NCBI GenBank assembly: GCA_030761205.1
Contig: JAULJL010000015.1
Span: 11,475,501-11,539,500, forward strand
From: Fremontodendron californicum
Lineage: Eukaryota > Streptophyta > Magnoliopsida > Malvales > Malvaceae
Reading direction: 5' to 3'
Length of the DNA stretch: 64,000 nucleotides
Shown: positions 35,737 through 49,200 of the stretch, one piece after another
How the letters are laid out: each line of letters opens with the position of its first letter
How positions within the stretch are numbered: position 1 is the first letter of the stretch
Notes under the pieces: generated by a model
Seen by the model: the letters and a program-made list of their open reading frames with translations, nothing else
What the model was told of the DNA's origin: nothing
Databases searched by the model: none
Position numbers and translations under genes: made by a program

Positions 35737-38700
35737 ATGGATTTTGAGCTAAGAAGAGCGAGAGAGAAGCTTGATAAAGAACAGAGGGAGAGGAAGGAAA
35801 GGGCGAAGTTGAAATTGGAGAAAGAGACGAAAGCGAAAGAAGAGGCTAAGAAGCAACGAGATGCCATTGAGGCTGTTCAGAGATCTAGAAGGCTTGATGC
35901 CATTGAAGCTCAGCTCAAGGTACTACTATTCCCCGATCTCTGCTTTAAAGTTCTCAAATCATTTTATTGAATTTTTTTTTTTTTTTTAAGTTTTGATTCT
36001 TTAATTGAATTTATAAGTAATTCTTTTAAGATTGTTATTAATTCAATCTGTGGCTTCATTGAGATTATATTATGTCCTTTTGCATCAAACTTTTGATATA
36101 GGAAGGGGATGGGATGCTTTACTTGAAATAGTTAAAAACATGGGTGTGAATAAGAAGATTCTTGAGGAATGTTTAGGACCCCTAATTTGAAAGTTTTAAA
36201 TTTTAATTGTCAGACATACCTTAACTACTCTGTTTAGATATTTTAATCTAACATGGATTAGGTACGAGGTCTGCACGGTTGCACCTTTGTAACACTCTTA
36301 TAATGATTACATGATTGTAGAGTCCACATTACATATGTATGGAGAGGACTAGTGCTTGCATAGATGGTTTATGAATGAGCTGAATATTTTGCATTATGAT
36401 ATATTTGGTGTATTTAGTCATGGGCGTTTCTAATCTTTTTCTTCCTTTGTCATGCTCAGGCTGAACAGCAAATGGAAGAAAGTTTACTTGCGGGAAGAGG
36501 AATAGTGTTTTATAGAATCTTAGGTCTCGTTTAGCATTGCTTTTGGCATAGCTTTTGAGGTCAAAAGCTGCTTTTCACCGCAAACGCAATGCTAAACAGA
36601 TAAAAAAATTTGGCTTTTGTTGTTGAAATCATGGTTTGAAAAGCCAAACCAAAAAGCCAAAAAATATAGCTTTTGGGCTTTAAAAGCTAGCTTTTGGATA
36701 AAATGATTTTATTATCCTCACATCTCTATACTTTTATTATTTTAAACATATCCTTTTTTGACATTTCAATTTTCTACAACACTTTTTCACAGCAATACTA
36801 AACACTTAAAAATTTTTAAACTACACTTTTTCATCACAACTTTATAAACACACTTTTTCCAACTCGAATTTTTTTTAACCCAAACTTTTTCCAACAGCAA
36901 TGCTAAACTATCCCTTAGAAGCTGTACCTTTTCAGGGTAGTGGAGATAAGATCAAGTTGCCACCATCCTGTTTCGCAGAATTGTCTAATCAAGGTGCATT
37001 TGACAAGGGACCAATGTACTTTCAATTGTCGGTGGTTCATCAAGAGGGTTCTTCAGCGGTTAAGGATGGTGAAAAGGAAAATATTAGGACCACTCATTCA
37101 GGTGTTTTGGAATTCACTGCAGATGAAGGTTTGGTTGCAATTCCTCCCCATATACGGAGTAATTTGTTCCCTGTGGACACTCCAAAGGCTCCCTTGGTTG
37201 AGGTTCGTTATGTTCGACTTTCAAAAGGAACATATGCTAAACTTCAACCTGATGGAATTGGCTTTTCTGACTTACCCAATCACAAGGCTATTCTTGAAAC
37301 AAGCCTTCGTCAGCATGCTACCCTTTCTCAAGACGATGTTCTCTCAGTTAAATATGGGGAGTTGACATACAGGTTACGTGTTCTTGAGCTAAAACCCTCT
37401 TCAAGCATATCTGTCTTGGAAACAGATATTGAGGTGGATATAGTCAACCTAGGTGTTGAATCAGAAAGGACAGATCAGTATGTCTTGAAACCACTTGTGT
37501 TTGGTACATTAGACTCTGGATTGGTTGAGGAAGGAAATTACACGTATTATAAGTTCTCAATTGATGACAATACATGGGAAGAAGTTGTTTCCAATGATGT
37601 CAAAATAGAGGTAAAGATAGATGCAGAGACGAATGGTGGAGATACTGATCTTTATATATCCAAGCATCCCCTTATATTCCCAAACCGGCACCAACACGAA
37701 TGGTCTTCCCATGATGTTGGTTCAAAGACTTTGATCCTCAGTTTGAAAGATAGGAACTTGGGTGCTGGTACTTACAGCCTTGCTGTTTATGGCTTCAAAG
37801 GAACTACCAGGTACCAGGTATCAATACATGTTAAAGAGAACAGAAAGCATAAGGTGGGTCAACAAGCTGTGCTTTCATCTTCGATGGAGGTGGATACTGT
37901 GGAGTGTCGGAACTGCAAGCATTTTATACCAAGTAGGAGTATAGCGCTGCATGAAGCATACTGTAGTAGACATAATGTTGTTTGTCCACATGTTGATTGT
38001 GGAATTGTTCTTAGGATTGAAGAGGCCAAAAATCATGTGCATTGCGACAAATGTGGGCAAGCTTTTCAACTGGGAGAGATGGAGAAGCACATGAAAGTGT
38101 TTCATGAACCACTTAGATGTCCTTGTGGAGTAGTTCTTGAGAAGGAAGACATGGTAGGCCACACTCCTTTCTGCTGAAAATTTATTTCAATTTACTTTAT
38201 TTGAATTAACTAGGTCACTATTACTGCCAATTTTTTAAATTTATTTCAGAAGTGGAACAGAAGCTAATTCGTGAATCTGATAACTATTGTTCTGGTTCTG
38301 TGAGAATGTTGCATATGCATAACTTATATAGTGTGTGTTATTCTGTGCCAGTTCCAGTTAAAAGATGGTATACCCGCGAGCCCCCTTCTAAGCTGGCAGA
38401 TGATGAAAAGGACTGAGCATGAATGCTTATCGTAAATTACAGTTTTAGGAGTTCTGTTAGGTTGTAATACTAAATACATTATTAGACATTTAGAGATGCC
38501 AGTGCTGTCGACATGTTCTAGATACGGTCTAGCAAAATGAAAGATTTGAAATAGTTGGAACTGTTCATAAAAGACAACCTCAAATGGCTGGCAACCCATT
38601 GTGGCATGTCTAAAAAAACTCACTTCAACATTTTGGTTTATCTTTTTCAAAACATGAGGTTCCAAACATTTTATATTTGATGGGATCCATCACCTAATCT

Positions 38701-39172
38701 AGTTAAAGGATCATGATGATCTTTTGTTTAGCTCCGGGAGTAACCCAATTGATTAGAGTCTAGCATATATAAAAATAAATAAATAAATATATACATATAT
38801 ATATATATTTCCTTCAGTAGAACTTTTTATATCTTATATCAAGATGAGAAAATCGAGAACTAGGTGATTGGAAAATGGAAACTTTGAGTGCATCTTTCTG
38901 TTCTTGATGATCTAGAAAACTTTACTTTCATTTTATATGGACAGGTGCAACACCAAGCCTCAGATTGCCCCCTGCGCTTAATTATATGTCGTTTTTGTGG
39001 AGACATGGTTCAAGCTGGAAGCTCTGCCATGGATGTTCGTGACAGATTAAGAGGACTCTCAGAGCATGAGAGCATATGTGGCTCAAGGACTACTCCATGT
39101 GATTCTTGTGGACGTTCTATAATGTTGAAAAACATGGACATCCACCAGATTGCCGTTCACCAGAAGAACTAA
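35737..39172 (+). CDS. PRLI-interacting factor K-like protein (UFD1 family)
   Basis: Predicted exons 35737-35919, 36460-36523, 36919-38153 and 38945-39172 give 569 residues, close to the Arabidopsis protein as I recall it. Residues 1-75 are a charged coiled coil. The UFD1-type domain runs from about 80 to 240 (FAELSNQGAFDKGPMYFQL, VEVRYVRLSKGTYAKLQP, VKYGELTYRLRVLEL). A beta-rich middle follows, then TRAF-like Cys/His zinc fingers from about 412 to the end (CRNCKHFIPSRSIALHEAYC, CRFCGDMVQAG, CDSCGRSIMLKNMDIHQIAVH). The UFD1 fold suggests a role with CDC48 in ubiquitin-dependent degradation. The start gives MDFELRRAREKLDKEQRE and all frames join cleanly. The second intron is a MITE-like insertion (next entry). 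If it were not spliced, translation would stop at once, leaving only a possible restart at the ATG at 36900. Confidence 0.88.
36523..36914. mobile_element. Tourist-like MITE inside a coding exon, able to act as an intron
   Basis: The ends GGTCTCGTTTAGCATTGC and (reverse complement) GGGATAGTTTAGCATTGC are inverted repeats, flanked by TTA at 36520-36522 and 36915-36917, the target duplication of PIF/Harbinger Tourist elements. The left 78 bases also fold back on themselves (an inner GCAATGCTAAAC near 36587). Both sides are coding sequence of the factor K gene (VFYRIL before, EAVPFQG after). The junctions read CTTAG/GTCTCG and CCCTTAG/AAGCTG, so a GT..AG intron 36524-36918 (395 bases) would restore the uninterrupted codons. 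The pyrimidine-rich sequence before the right end suits a plant acceptor. Confidence 0.85.
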
Positions 39173-39395
39173 TGTAAGCCTAACTTCCCGATTCCAGTTA
39201 TGTCCAAAGTAAGCATTATTTTGCAGGGCTTATATTGTTTAAGATTCAAAGAAAGAAAAAAAAAACAATACTGCGGCTGTTGACATATGTGCCTGAATCA
39301 AAGAAACAGATTTGTGATTATTTGTATCTATTGTAAGAATTATGGGGCATGATTGTTTATGCTTGTGAAAAAAAGTCAATATATGAGATATTTAT

Positions 39396-39581
39396 CTATG
39401 TTACTCGGACTCGGGTGTGAGTGTCGGATATTGGTATGTGTCCGACATGGGTATGTTCAATTTTTTCTAAATTTTTTCATGTATTTGGAGGGTTTTTGGA
39501 GGGTCATATTCTTATACTCATATCTGGATATGTGTCGGACACAAGTACTTCAAGAAAAAATAAAGAGTCGGATCAATATAG
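39396..39581 (+). mobile_element. MITE family A, copy 3
   Basis: Ends CTATGTTACTCGGACTC and (reverse complement) CTATATTGATCCGACTC. Perfect 8-base target duplication ATATTTAT at 39388-39395 and 39582-39589. Lies about 220 bases after the factor K stop codon, perhaps in its 3' untranslated region. Confidence 0.92.
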
Positions 39582-41305
39582 ATATTTATCATGGGAATGG
39601 TATTCTTTATGTAGATTCACATGCTAGTTAGGGTTGAGAAACTTCATCAATCAATATGGGATGTAATTGTCCATGGTCCTAACTCGAAGAATCGCACAAA
39701 CTCAATGGCAACTTGCACATACAGTCTATCAGATATGGTGGCCCAGTGAAAGGCAGATTTGTTTCATAGTTGCTTTTCGGTTGGGGTTGCGGCCCTTCAA
39801 GCTTGGTCGGGTTTTAAATGGCAAGGATATCTGCTTCTCAACTTGTCATTTTATTTGTTTTCTCCTTTGATGTTTGTCTGGCTGTTAACAAGTGAGGATC
39901 ATGGATTTGGTGCTTGATCCCAGACCTAGTGAACAAATTTGGATTCGATACGGTTATACGATATGAAAAAAATAATTAAAATATGATAAAATACACAACA
40001 TAAAATACATGAACGTGTCAGAATTTAAATAATACAAATTATTATTGTGTCAAATTTTATATAATATATAAAATTTTAAACATAATATAACATAAAAAAA
40101 AATAACATGAATATGCAAATTTACACGTCTAACATCAACAAATTTTTCACTTGAGTTTTTAACTCAATAGTAGGTAAATGTATTTAATTTTTCTTTTATT
40201 TTTGTCATTTTTTTTTTTTTTGAAAATGCAGTAATAAACAGTAAGATATAGGCTAATAAAAAGAATCTTTATAACAATTTCACAAAATCACATTAACAAA
40301 AAAATACAATTGATAATTTTTTTTAATTCAAAAAAAATAATATATTAAATACAATTAATTTTTTTAAAATAATAATTAAATAATCCTTAATCAATATATA
40401 TGGACACTGATTAACCGGATCCATAACCAATTATACACTTCTTTTCTTTGAAAATAACAACTTTTTTGCCAAAAAATAAAATAATAACCCTAATTTTAAA
40501 TGGATGGATAAAGTATAAGATTAGTGAAAATTGTTCAGTTGATCTGATTTTGCAATTCCAAATTTGCTTGAAATATATATATCATTATTATAAGTGTTAT
40601 TGTGTGATGCATGCTTCGGTATTTTTTTTTTTTTTTTTGTTGAGAAAACACATAATATTTTAGCAATTTCAATCTAATGTTTTGTAATATTAAAAAGCAA
40701 GCTTGGACAGGTGTGTGTCTAAACAAATTGTTTTTACCCATTACTCATTCATTCATAAATTATTACTTATTAAAATACGATTTGAAATTTATTTGTACAT
40801 GAGACATGTATATGTAATATGTTTTGAATTATTCTTTTTTTTTATCACAAATCATGTAAATAAAACTAAATTAATTTTTAAGAACATATAATATCATGAA
40901 TGATGATACAATGGTGTACACATATACAAAAAACCATCATTTTTCTTAATTAAATCTATGTTTTATCACATTCAAATAAATTTTTAATTTGTATTTCAAT
41001 AAAAGTTTAATTTATATTCAAATAAATAAATAATTTTAATTTATACTTAATTTTTTATTTTAAGTAAAAATTTATTTGAAAATAAATTGAAGATTAAAGC
41101 TTATTTGATATAATAAGAACTTACTTAAAAAATAGAAAAATTTCTAGCTCATTTAACATTTTAGTTTTTTTTTTTTGATTTATTTGATTATTTTAAACAT
41201 AACATTATTACACGATATGAATACAAAGAAAATAATTAAAACATGACACAAATATAAAAAGTATAAAATTTATATAACACAAATTAACACGCTAAAAATT
41301 ATATA
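39582..41305. other. Intergenic DNA
   Basis: The first 300 bases are less AT-rich and may be transcribed downstream sequence of the factor K gene. The rest is AT-rich with no frame or element I can support. Confidence 0.4.
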
Positions 41306-41775
41306 ATAGATAATATGGGTGAGTATTAGTCTGGTGAACTGACTAAACCGATTGATACCGATCCTAATCGATTCATTCGGTTCGATTTAGTCGATTTCGA
41401 TAAAATTCGATTAGGTAAATCGATTTAAATAGGTTTATTCAATCGGTTTACGATTTTTTATTTTTCAAACCGACTAAACCGACATCTAATTAAAAATAAA
41501 TAAATAATATATTTATATTTATATTAATCTTACCCAATCCAATTATCTTACCCAACTCATAATCATATTACCCAACTTTATAAACCCAATTTCATAAGCC
41601 AAAAACAAAACCAAAATGACATAATCGACCGAGCAACTGATTAATTTCAATTCGATTATTTTGATTTCTTGTATAAAATTCGATCGGTTCGATCAGTTTT
41701 TCAAGTTCAATCTTATTTGATTTTTAATATTTTAAAAGCAAAACGATTTAATGTTCACCTCTAATAGACAATATC
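41306..41775. mobile_element. Probable hAT-like MITE (CGGTTCGATT-rich)
   Basis: The left end GGGTGAGTATTAGTCTGG and the right end ATGTTCACCTCTAAT are partial inverted repeats. Both arms are rich in CGATT and ACCGA phrases. ATAGATAATA on the left and ATAGACAATA on the right may be a decayed target duplication. The exact ends could be off by several bases. Confidence 0.55.
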
Positions 41776-43276
41776 CTAAATATAATTATGATAAAAAAAA
41801 AAAAAAACATAAATAGCATATGGCTTTGGTAATGGCCTAATGGGTAGCCGTTAGAGATCAGTTTTCTTTGTTCACTTTCTCTCGCATGAATTTGAACCGA
41901 CAAACAACCTTAATTGTCTTTTTTATTACCAATCAATGTACAATGTAATATAGTATTAATAAAAAAAATTAAAAAAAGGAAACCTGCTCCACTGCCTATG
42001 TTGATATTAAACATAAATAAATTCTTGCCACCTGACCTCCGTTTCCTTTTATTCTTTGATCTTTTGCCATTTTAGAAAACAAACAAACAAGGAATTGAAT
42101 GTGCAATCCCAGTAGTATATCTTACACCTTCCACTTGATTTCATTTTCACAAACCATTAGAAATTCTCTAAATTAATTGAAAAAGAAGCGTTTTTTTTAG
42201 TGTTTAAGTTCTCTGATCTGTTTCGGCTGCTTCTGATGAGGAGTTGAACTGCATTGGATACTTCAAACGCTGCGCTTTCGGATTCTTTAAGGGTAAAAAC
42301 GTCGACCTTTTTGTGTTTATTGCTTCGTTGTTAAGAAGTTGGGAGGGAAAAGGTAACTGTACTGGAAAAGTTTTTGTTTGGTTGCCGAGAAATTCTCGAG
42401 CAAAAAACACTTCACATTGAGAGTTTGTTTCTTCTAATAATCTTTGTTTTTTAAAATACACAAAAAAAAAAAAAAAAATCGAAAAGGCTGAATTTAGCTC
42501 TTTTAAATCTTACTGTTTGTTTGGTTGTTTGCTACTATGTTAAAAATAAAAAATAAAAATCTTTAATTTCGGATTTCAATGTGGTGTGGTGGGCTTAGCA
42601 CAAAAAAAAAAAAATTTTGTGGTGTGGTGGCTGTTGCTTTATACGAGTTTCAAACTTAAGAGCAAATTTGCCTTTTGTTTTGTGTTTTCTTTTAAAGGAT
42701 TTGATTGAAAAAAAAACCCAAAAATATTAGCTTCTGATTTCAACATTTGCTGTTTCTGGTATAGGCAGGGGCCGCAGGGCATTGGGCAACATCTTCCAAA
42801 TTCCAAATTAAGCACAAAAGTCAAAAGTAGCTTTCTTTTGCTTTCACTTTGGTACCAAAGTTTTACTTTTTTCCTTAAAACTATAGTAGTACTATATTTT
42901 TATCATTCCTGAATAGGGTAGGAGATATTTCCTGTAACTTAAAAACAATAAATACTTGGCCCAAAATTTGAACTTTTTGCTTCTTGTTAGTTCATTGCTA
43001 TATTACTCGGATTTGTGAGAGTGTCGGACACGAATATATGTTTGACAGTATGTTTGATTTATTCTAAATTTTTTCATGTATTTGAAGGGTTTTTGAGGAT
43101 CATATCCTATGTCCATGTTTGGATATGCGTCGACACGGGTGTCAGGCATGAATTATTCAAGAAAAATGAAGAGTAGGACAACGTAGGTTCATTGCATTGA
43201 TTAAAGCTTTACCCTTTTCTTTGTTTTTCTTTCTGTTTTCAGGAAAGTAGTCATTGTTCATTGTTGAAGCAAATAC
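41776..43276. other. Upstream region and 5' untranslated exon area of the OSCA-like gene
   Basis: No coding frame. A pyrimidine-rich TTCTGTTTTCAG at 43231-43242 just before GAAAGTAGTCATTG looks like the acceptor of an intron in the 5' untranslated region. The matching first exon is probably around 42200-42300 but its donor cannot be fixed. The leader intron contains MITE family A copy 4. Confidence 0.45.
42998..43186 (+). mobile_element. MITE family A, copy 4 (5' leader intron of the OSCA-like gene)
   Basis: Begins CTATATTACTCGG and ends AGTAGGACAACGTAG. Perfect target duplication GTTCATTG at 42990-42997 and 43187-43194. It ends about 90 bases before the start codon. Confidence 0.92.
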
Positions 43277-46200
43277 ATGGCTACTCTAAACGATATCGGA
43301 GTTGCAGCAGCTATCAATATTATCACTGCATTTGCTTTCTTTTTGGCATTTGCAATTCTTCGGATTCAACCTGTGAATGACAGGGTTTACTTCCCAAAAT
43401 GGTATCTCAAGGGTTTAAGGAGCAGTCCTTTGGCGAATGGTGCATTTGTAAGCAAGTTCGTGAATTTGGACTTCAGGTCATACGCCAGGTTTCTGAACTG
43501 GATGCCTGCCGCACTCCAAATGCCGGAGCCTGAGCTGATTGACCACGCCGGATTGGATTCTGCTGTTTACTTGAGGATTTACTTGTTGGGGTATGGATGC
43601 TCTGGTTATTCAATTTCTTTCTAGCTCTGTAGTTGGCTGTAGTGAATGCATAAAGTACAAGATTGTACTGGTTTACATTATTCAAATTATAGTATATCAC
43701 ATCAATTGAATGTGAAAGTCGCCAAGTGACTTTCATGTGTAACATGGCATTCCACATGTCTAAATGCGCCTGTTAGGCTGAATAATTGCTGCCTGTAATA
43801 GAAAGCTGCAGAGTAATATATCTAAGCTACTTGGTGCATTAACCAGCATAGACACAAATGAAAATTATTAATTTAAAATAAAGTGTAGGCATGCAAAGCA
43901 TGAATCTAGAAAAATACAAGCTTATTCTTGTTTTAGCTGAGATGAGATTCAGTAATAATGATTAAGGATTAAAAGAATTTAATGAGAACTGGCAAAGTGG
44001 TAAGAGAGTTTTTCTGCCCGTTTTATTTTTTTCTTTGTTTAAGCTTTTTGTGTTCAGTTGAGGAAAATGTTACCAGAATTCTATTTAATTTTATTTGTGT
44101 CTTGGTTTATAGTTGCATGATAAGGTGAAGTCAGTCATCCTTTTGGTGCATGTGTGTGTGTATATATAGATCATGTTTTTGATTATGTCAAAGTTTAAGT
44201 TACATTAGCAAAACGGTAAATCCACGATTAATAGAAAAACTTCTTTCAGTTTATTGAACTTGAATGAACCTTATTTTTTTACTATGTAAATGAAATGGTC
44301 TTAACTCTTAACTGGCTTATCAAACTCATAATGAGCAAACTTAGAGCTATGTTATCTGGACTTGGGGGGTGAGTGTCGGATATGATATGTGTCTGACACA
44401 GGTATACTCAATTTTTCTAAGTTTTTTCATATATTTGGAGTATCATACCTCCATACCCATGTATGTGTTGGACACAGGTGTCGAACACAAGTACTTTAGG
44501 AAAAATGAAGAGCCCGGGTAACATAGATTTGGAGTAGGGTAATACTTTAGGAAAGTTGTGTACATTTTTTCTGGTTTCATGTTGTTTCAAGGGCTTAGTT
44601 TACTCCTGTCATTGGCCTGGCATCCATCTGCTGCTGAGCATACTTTTTCCTTTTGTATATACATGGGTTCCTTTTGTATCTAACTGCTAGTTTTTTTTTT
44701 GGTTTTGTTTTTCTTTGTACAAACTTGAATCTCAACCATCCACAAATACCGGAATCCAACAGTCATGGATGGTTGAGATTCTAAATGTGTTATTCTAGGT
44801 GATATTCATCCCTTTTACATTGCAAATACATAATTTATTACTTTTATCATCTTGGACTAATGCCATGCTTTTTCCCCTTCCTTCTTTCTCTCCCCATTGA
44901 AGTGCAGGCTTAAAATTTTTGTTCCTATCGCATTCTTAGCATTTACGATCATGGTACCAGTTAATTGGACCAACAATACCCTGGAGCATTCAGGTTTAAC
45001 ATACAGCGATATAGATAAACTCTCTATATCAAATATTCCAACTGGATCACGTAGGTATGCAGAACTTTCTTATTTCAAGCTTTATATCTTTTTCTTTATC
45101 CTTTTGCTTTTAAAAGAACTCTTTCACATAGTTTACATCTATCTTACTCGGACTCGGGTGTGAGTGTCGGACACGGATATGTTTAATTTTGTCTAAGATT
45201 TTCATGTATTTGGAGGATCCTTGAAAGATCATATCCCCATATCCATGTCCGGATATGCATCGAACATAGGTACTTCAAGAACAATAAAATATCCGAGCAA
45301 CATAGGTTTACATTTCTACAAATACCTGACATAGTTGAGAGATGGAGCAAATTCTTAACTTATTGTTATATGTATTGCGTCTTGTCCTTATAATTTCAAA
45401 TTAGGTGTTTTCACGCACACTAATTAGCATTAAGAAATCTTTTACCATTTGGAAGTTGCAAAGAGGCAAATGGGCTTAGTTGGACTGTGGCTTGTATTGT
45501 TTCTAATTAACAGTCTCTAATAACACTCTTGTAGGAGTTTCATGAGTCAGTGCAGGGGCATCATATGTGATGCATCTACTGATTGGGATCTTCGGTATCA
45601 ACAATTTGACAGTGAAACTTATATTTGAAAGGAAAGGCAGTTGAATTTCTCAGACATAAGATATCTGAGCAGCAATATTTCATTCTACAGATGTTTAAAC
45701 TAGGGATGACAATGGATAGTAAAAATTGGATATCCGACACTATCCAATCTGTTTTTTTTGCGGATTTGGATATTGTTGATTTGGACCGGATTCGAATATG
45801 AATCCTTGAATATCCGTTATTCGAATCCGCTTTGGAGTGTAGATGTCCTGAATGATGAACTTAGAATTGCCTTTTTTTTTTTTCTTTTTCCTTTTTTTGG
45901 CTGTAATGCAGAAAGTTATTGCTCTCTCATTTCTGAAAAAACCAAAATCCTCTATGTTATGTTTGGGAACATGAATTTGAGAATTTGGATTTGGATTTGG
46001 ATTTCATTTACTATATAAATTATGATAATGAAATACATACATTAGTTAAAATTCAACATAATTGTATATTTGAAAGGTATAAAAACATGAATTTCAAATT
46101 CACAATACCTATAGGTATTTCAAATTCACCACTACATAGGCATCCAACAAATCCATGAATTTGAAAAATAATTATGAATGTTATATTTACATATGTTTTA

Positions 46201-49200
46201 TTACACAATTACACTATTTTTAAAATTCAAATCCATTATTTAAAATCCAAGTTCTCAAAAACAACCCTATAGAATTGGGCATTTTCCCAAATCCTCTACA
46301 GAATTGAGCTTTTTCCCAACTCCTCAGTAGAACTTCTGAGGCTTTAATTGGTGAACTAGTTTGCTTTTTCAAATATTGCTCAATAATATTAACAATAAAT
46401 TACAAGATTAACACAATTTTTTGTTTGCAGATTTTGGACGCATTTGGTAATGTCTTATGCCTTTACCTTTTGGACATGCTACGTGCTGAAAAGAGAGTAT
46501 GAGATAGTGGCAGCAATGAGATTACATTTCCTTGCATCAGAACAACGGCGCCCAGACCAATTTACAGTAAGCACAATCTATGGACTCGGGTGTCAGTGTT
46601 AGATATGGGTATACTCAATTTTTTCTAAAGTTTTTTTATATATTTGGAGGACCAAACCCTCATACTTATGTCTGAATATGTGTCAGACACAAATACTTTA
46701 GAGAAAATGAAGAGTCGAAGTAACATAGAGCACAAGTCTACTATTTTATTGATCCTAAAGTGATATCTGAAGTTAAATTCAAGGTTTAAAAAAATCAAAC
46801 CGAAGGTCAAACCGGTTAGATCTTTTATTTCTGGTTCAACCGGTTGAACCGGCCGGTTCACTTAAACAAGATTTTAAATATTTAAAAAATGATTTTAATA
46901 TTAAATAAATATTAAATATAGTAAATAATTAATAAAAATATGTATTTGACTTAATGGTATGATCTTTACTAAAAGGTTAAAGGTTCAAATCTCATCAATT
47001 TAAAAAAAAAAGATATATATCAAACCGGTTTTTTACCGGTTCAATTAATACCCAGTTTTATATAGTGTACCGGACCGGTTAGACTTCCGGTTCCCGATTC
47101 AACGGTCCGGTCCGGTTTTTTAATCCATGGTTAAATTTCCTCTTTCTAAATTCTATGTTCTCTGAGCAATTATTGAGATTTATTATTGATTTCATTTTCC
47201 CCTTTGGCCATGGAAAGATCTAGATGTTAGCTTGTGGGGAATGCCCCCACAGAAATTTTAAGAACTTATTAGTATTATTGATAAAAAAATGTAAAAGTTT
47301 ATTAAGTCTACTTTTGCCCCCACTCCAATTGAAGAAGATAAAGTAATTATGTTTTCTTAAGAGAATTAATGTACTTAATTTAGTGCCATGAAGTATAAGA
47401 TATGCCCTAAATAAGAGAATTATTTGAATATAATAATTGATGTTAGCTTGTGGAATGCCCCCACAGAAATTTTAAGAACTCATTAGTATTATTGATAAAT
47501 AATGTAAAAGTTTATTAAATCTACTTTTGCCCCCGCTCAAATTGAAGAAGATAAAGTAATTATGTTTTTTTTAATAGAATTAATGTACTTAATTTAGTGC
47601 TATGAAGTATAAGATATGCCCTAAATAAGAGAATTATTTTAATATGATAATTGAGGTGTAAAATTCACCAATAATCCGTAATCTTCTGCAACATTTTAAT
47701 TCACAACCTTTAAAACAACTTTTAGATCCACGATCTTTTAAAAGTGTTCCAAATTCATCCATTTTGTCAGTCGTTATTAAATATTCAAAAAAATATATCA
47801 TGTCAATGCCACGTGGACATCCATGTGACATAAATTCTAAAACGAAAATCAAATGTGCCTAACTTTTTTTGTCACGTGGACATCCACAGGATATTGAGAC
47901 GGTAAATTTCATATTTTAATGATGGTTGACGGAATGGATGAATTTAGAATATTTTTAAAAGGTGGAGATCTAAACATTGAGTTTTAAAGACCGTGGATGA
48001 AAAATGATATATTGCACAAAGGTCATGGATGTGTGGTGCAATTTATTAACAAGTAAAGTTATTATTTTATTGCATGTTTTTGGTTTTTTTTTTTTTTTTT
48101 TTTTTATAATAGATGATGTTTCCACATAATTAAAATGAGAAAAGAAAGATTTGCAAGTTAAAGAGTTTCCCTCAATTTTTTTAATAAAATTATAAATAAA
48201 TAATACTATATAAACTTTATTTCAATATGTAAATTTCCCCCACTAGCAATCAATCCTGGATCTGTCCCTACCTTTGGCTTCCAAAGTTCAGAAGGAAAAG
48301 CCAGTCAGAAGTATTATAGTTTTAGTCTATGTTGCTCCGACTCTTTATTTTTCTTGCAGTATACGTGTCCAACACTCGTGTCCGATGCATATCCAGACAT
48401 GAGTACGGGGATATGATCCTCCAAAGACCTTCCAAATACATGAAAATCTAAGAAAAAATCGAACATACCCGTGTCCGACACTCATACCCGAATCCGACAC
48501 TCATACCCGAGTCCGAGTAACATAGGTTTTAGTTCTTTTTGTTGCTGGCTCACGAAGATTGAAATTATGTTACAAGTTACAACACCTTAATCTGTTTTCT
48601 ACCAGTTCAATTCTTGTTTCTGACATCATTTTGTTGGTAAAGGTACTGGTTAGAAATGTCCCACCTGATCCCGATGAATCAGTTAGTGAGCTTGTCGAAC
48701 ATTCCTTTCTTGTCAACCATCCAGATCACTATCTCAGTCACCAGGTTTGATATTATGCATCAACATAAAAATTATATGATCCTACATAACCTTTTCTAGC
48801 GTTGAGCATGTTTAGCTTAGTTTTAAGTTTAACTCCTTTTAATGCTGAAAGTACATCAGGTTGAACTCCTTTGAATGCTGAAAATACATCTTTCTATGGT
48901 TTTTTCTTGAAATTATTTGTCGCAGGTTGTTTATAACGCTAACAAGCTTTCAGAATTGGTCAATGAGAAGAAGAAAATTCAGAATTGGTTCGACTTCTAT
49001 CAAAATAAATATGAAAGGAATCCCTCTAGGAGGCCTTCATTGAAGGTATTTATTTTTGCACATGCTGTGCTTATATCATGTCTATAAATATTCTTTTACC
49101 CTTTCTTTTTTTTTTTCTTTTGGGTATAATTAGTTTTATCTTTTAATATTCAACTCAAATAAAGTTGATAAGATCATGCTAGGTTTTATTTTTGATTCCT

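Noticed and set aside
35728..35970. A longer first exon of factor K, starting at 35728 and reading through to 35970
   Set aside because: 35728 is TTG and not ATG; the ATG is at 35737. The 3' part passes the GT donor at 35920 into intron sequence.
39353..39870. Plus-strand open frames after the factor K gene
   Set aside because: The first two run through MITE family A copy 3, and the third shows no recognisable domain.
40448..40891. Short open frames on both strands
   Set aside because: AT-rich, no domain, and they cross poly-T tracts.
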